A DNA stretch of 15,404 nucleotides, taken from NCBI GenBank assembly GCA_947505565.1, contig CANNLB010000006.1, positions 1 through 15,404 of the forward strand, given 5' to 3'. The notes beneath the pieces are model-generated. The model did not search any database and had not been told where the DNA came from. It saw only the letters and a list, made by a program, of their open reading frames with translations. A program made the position numbers and the translations under genes. Of this stretch, positions 15,209 through 15,404 are shown one piece after another. This stretch comes from Acidobacteriota bacterium. Its GTDB lineage: Bacteria; Acidobacteriota; Terriglobia; Bryobacterales; Bryobacteraceae. Within the stretch, counting starts at the first letter, position 1. Each line of letters opens with the position of its first letter.

Positions 15209-15404
15209 TGCCCTTAATCACCTCTCCCTGGATCTCGGTCAACCGTTCCCGTCGCCCTTGGTGCAAGTAGTTCAGCGCGTCCTGGTCCAGCCCCAACTGA
15301 TGCAGAATCGTCGTATGGATGTTCCGCAAGTGGTGCGGGCGTTCGACGGCGTAGAGCCCCACCTCGTCCGTCGTCCCTTCCGCCACTCCGCCCTTGACGC
15401 CGCC
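15201..15404 (-). CDS. DUF1501 secreted protein, C-terminal part
   Basis: The last 67 codons of a second DUF1501 gene enter from the right edge and end at TAG 15203-15201. The sequence GGVKGGVAEGTTDEVGLYAV and then NIHTTILHQLGLD matches the C-terminal region of the DUF1501 protein at 11385-12803: about 23 of the first 40 residues are identical without gaps. The motif residues corresponding to H437 and H442 of that paralogue are kept. The tails diverge, ending GEVIKGIV here and GEPIKAIIG there. The stop overlaps the TTG start of the PSD1 gene, so it is the first gene of the three-gene unit. Confidence 0.9.
   Translation of the reverse strand, partial: GGVKGGVAEGTTDEVGLYAVERPHHLRNIHTTILHQLGLDQDALNYLHQGRRERLTEIQGEVIKGIV

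Noticed and set aside
1..15404. CRISPR arrays, insertion sequences, tRNA or rRNA genes, prophage or defence genes
   Set aside because: No regularly spaced repeats, transposase or integrase motifs, cloverleaf-like segments, or nuclease/helicase defence domains were found on either strand by eye.

Overview
The window looks like chromosomal DNA of an acidobacterium of the Bryobacterales/Solibacter type. Three things point there: a secreted protein ending in the Solibacter-type C-terminal domain (TIGR03437), a cluster of DUF1501 and DUF1549/DUF1553 cytochrome-type genes (common in Acidobacteriota and Planctomycetota), and a GC-rich genome with ordinary housekeeping genes. This is inferred from gene content; no rRNA or tRNA is visible.

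Left block (1-6415, all minus strand). Read in the direction of transcription it runs: a secreted modular protein with six repeat modules and TIGR03437 (6415-4061), a secreted protein of unknown function 13 bp later (4047-2989), a glycerol/water channel of the MIP family (2921-2154), then yceD (DUF177), rpmF (L32), plsX, and the first 94 codons of a secreted protein that may be a lytic transglycosylase (283-1). yceD-rpmF-plsX is the classical cluster joining ribosome assembly to phospholipid synthesis; here a glycerol channel sits just in front of it.

Middle block (6547-11388, plus strand). A Firmicutes-type coproheme decarboxylase (chdC/hemQ) is followed by a LarA-like nickel-pincer isomerase and, 4 bp later, a GT-C membrane glycosyltransferase. 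A 242-bp gap follows, holding a long hairpin that appears to belong to a dispersed acidobacterial repeat. Then come an exported PCC/DUF296 protein and a short, probably broken reading frame.

Right block (11385-15404, minus strand). Two DUF1501 genes flank one PSD1-type gene (c-type heme motif, DUF1549, coiled coil, DUF1553). The PSD1 gene starts at a TTG that overlaps the stop of the upstream DUF1501 gene, and the second DUF1501 gene starts 5 bp after the PSD1 stop, so the three genes look like one co-translated unit of secreted proteins. Its biochemical role is unknown.

The best candidates for new biology are the DUF1501-PSD1-DUF1501 unit, the LarA-like enzyme of unknown substrate coupled to a GT-C transferase, the exported PCC-domain protein, the intergenic repeat, and -10-like boxes exactly 7 nt before two start codons that suggest leaderless mRNAs. 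No CRISPR array, insertion sequence, prophage or defence system was seen.
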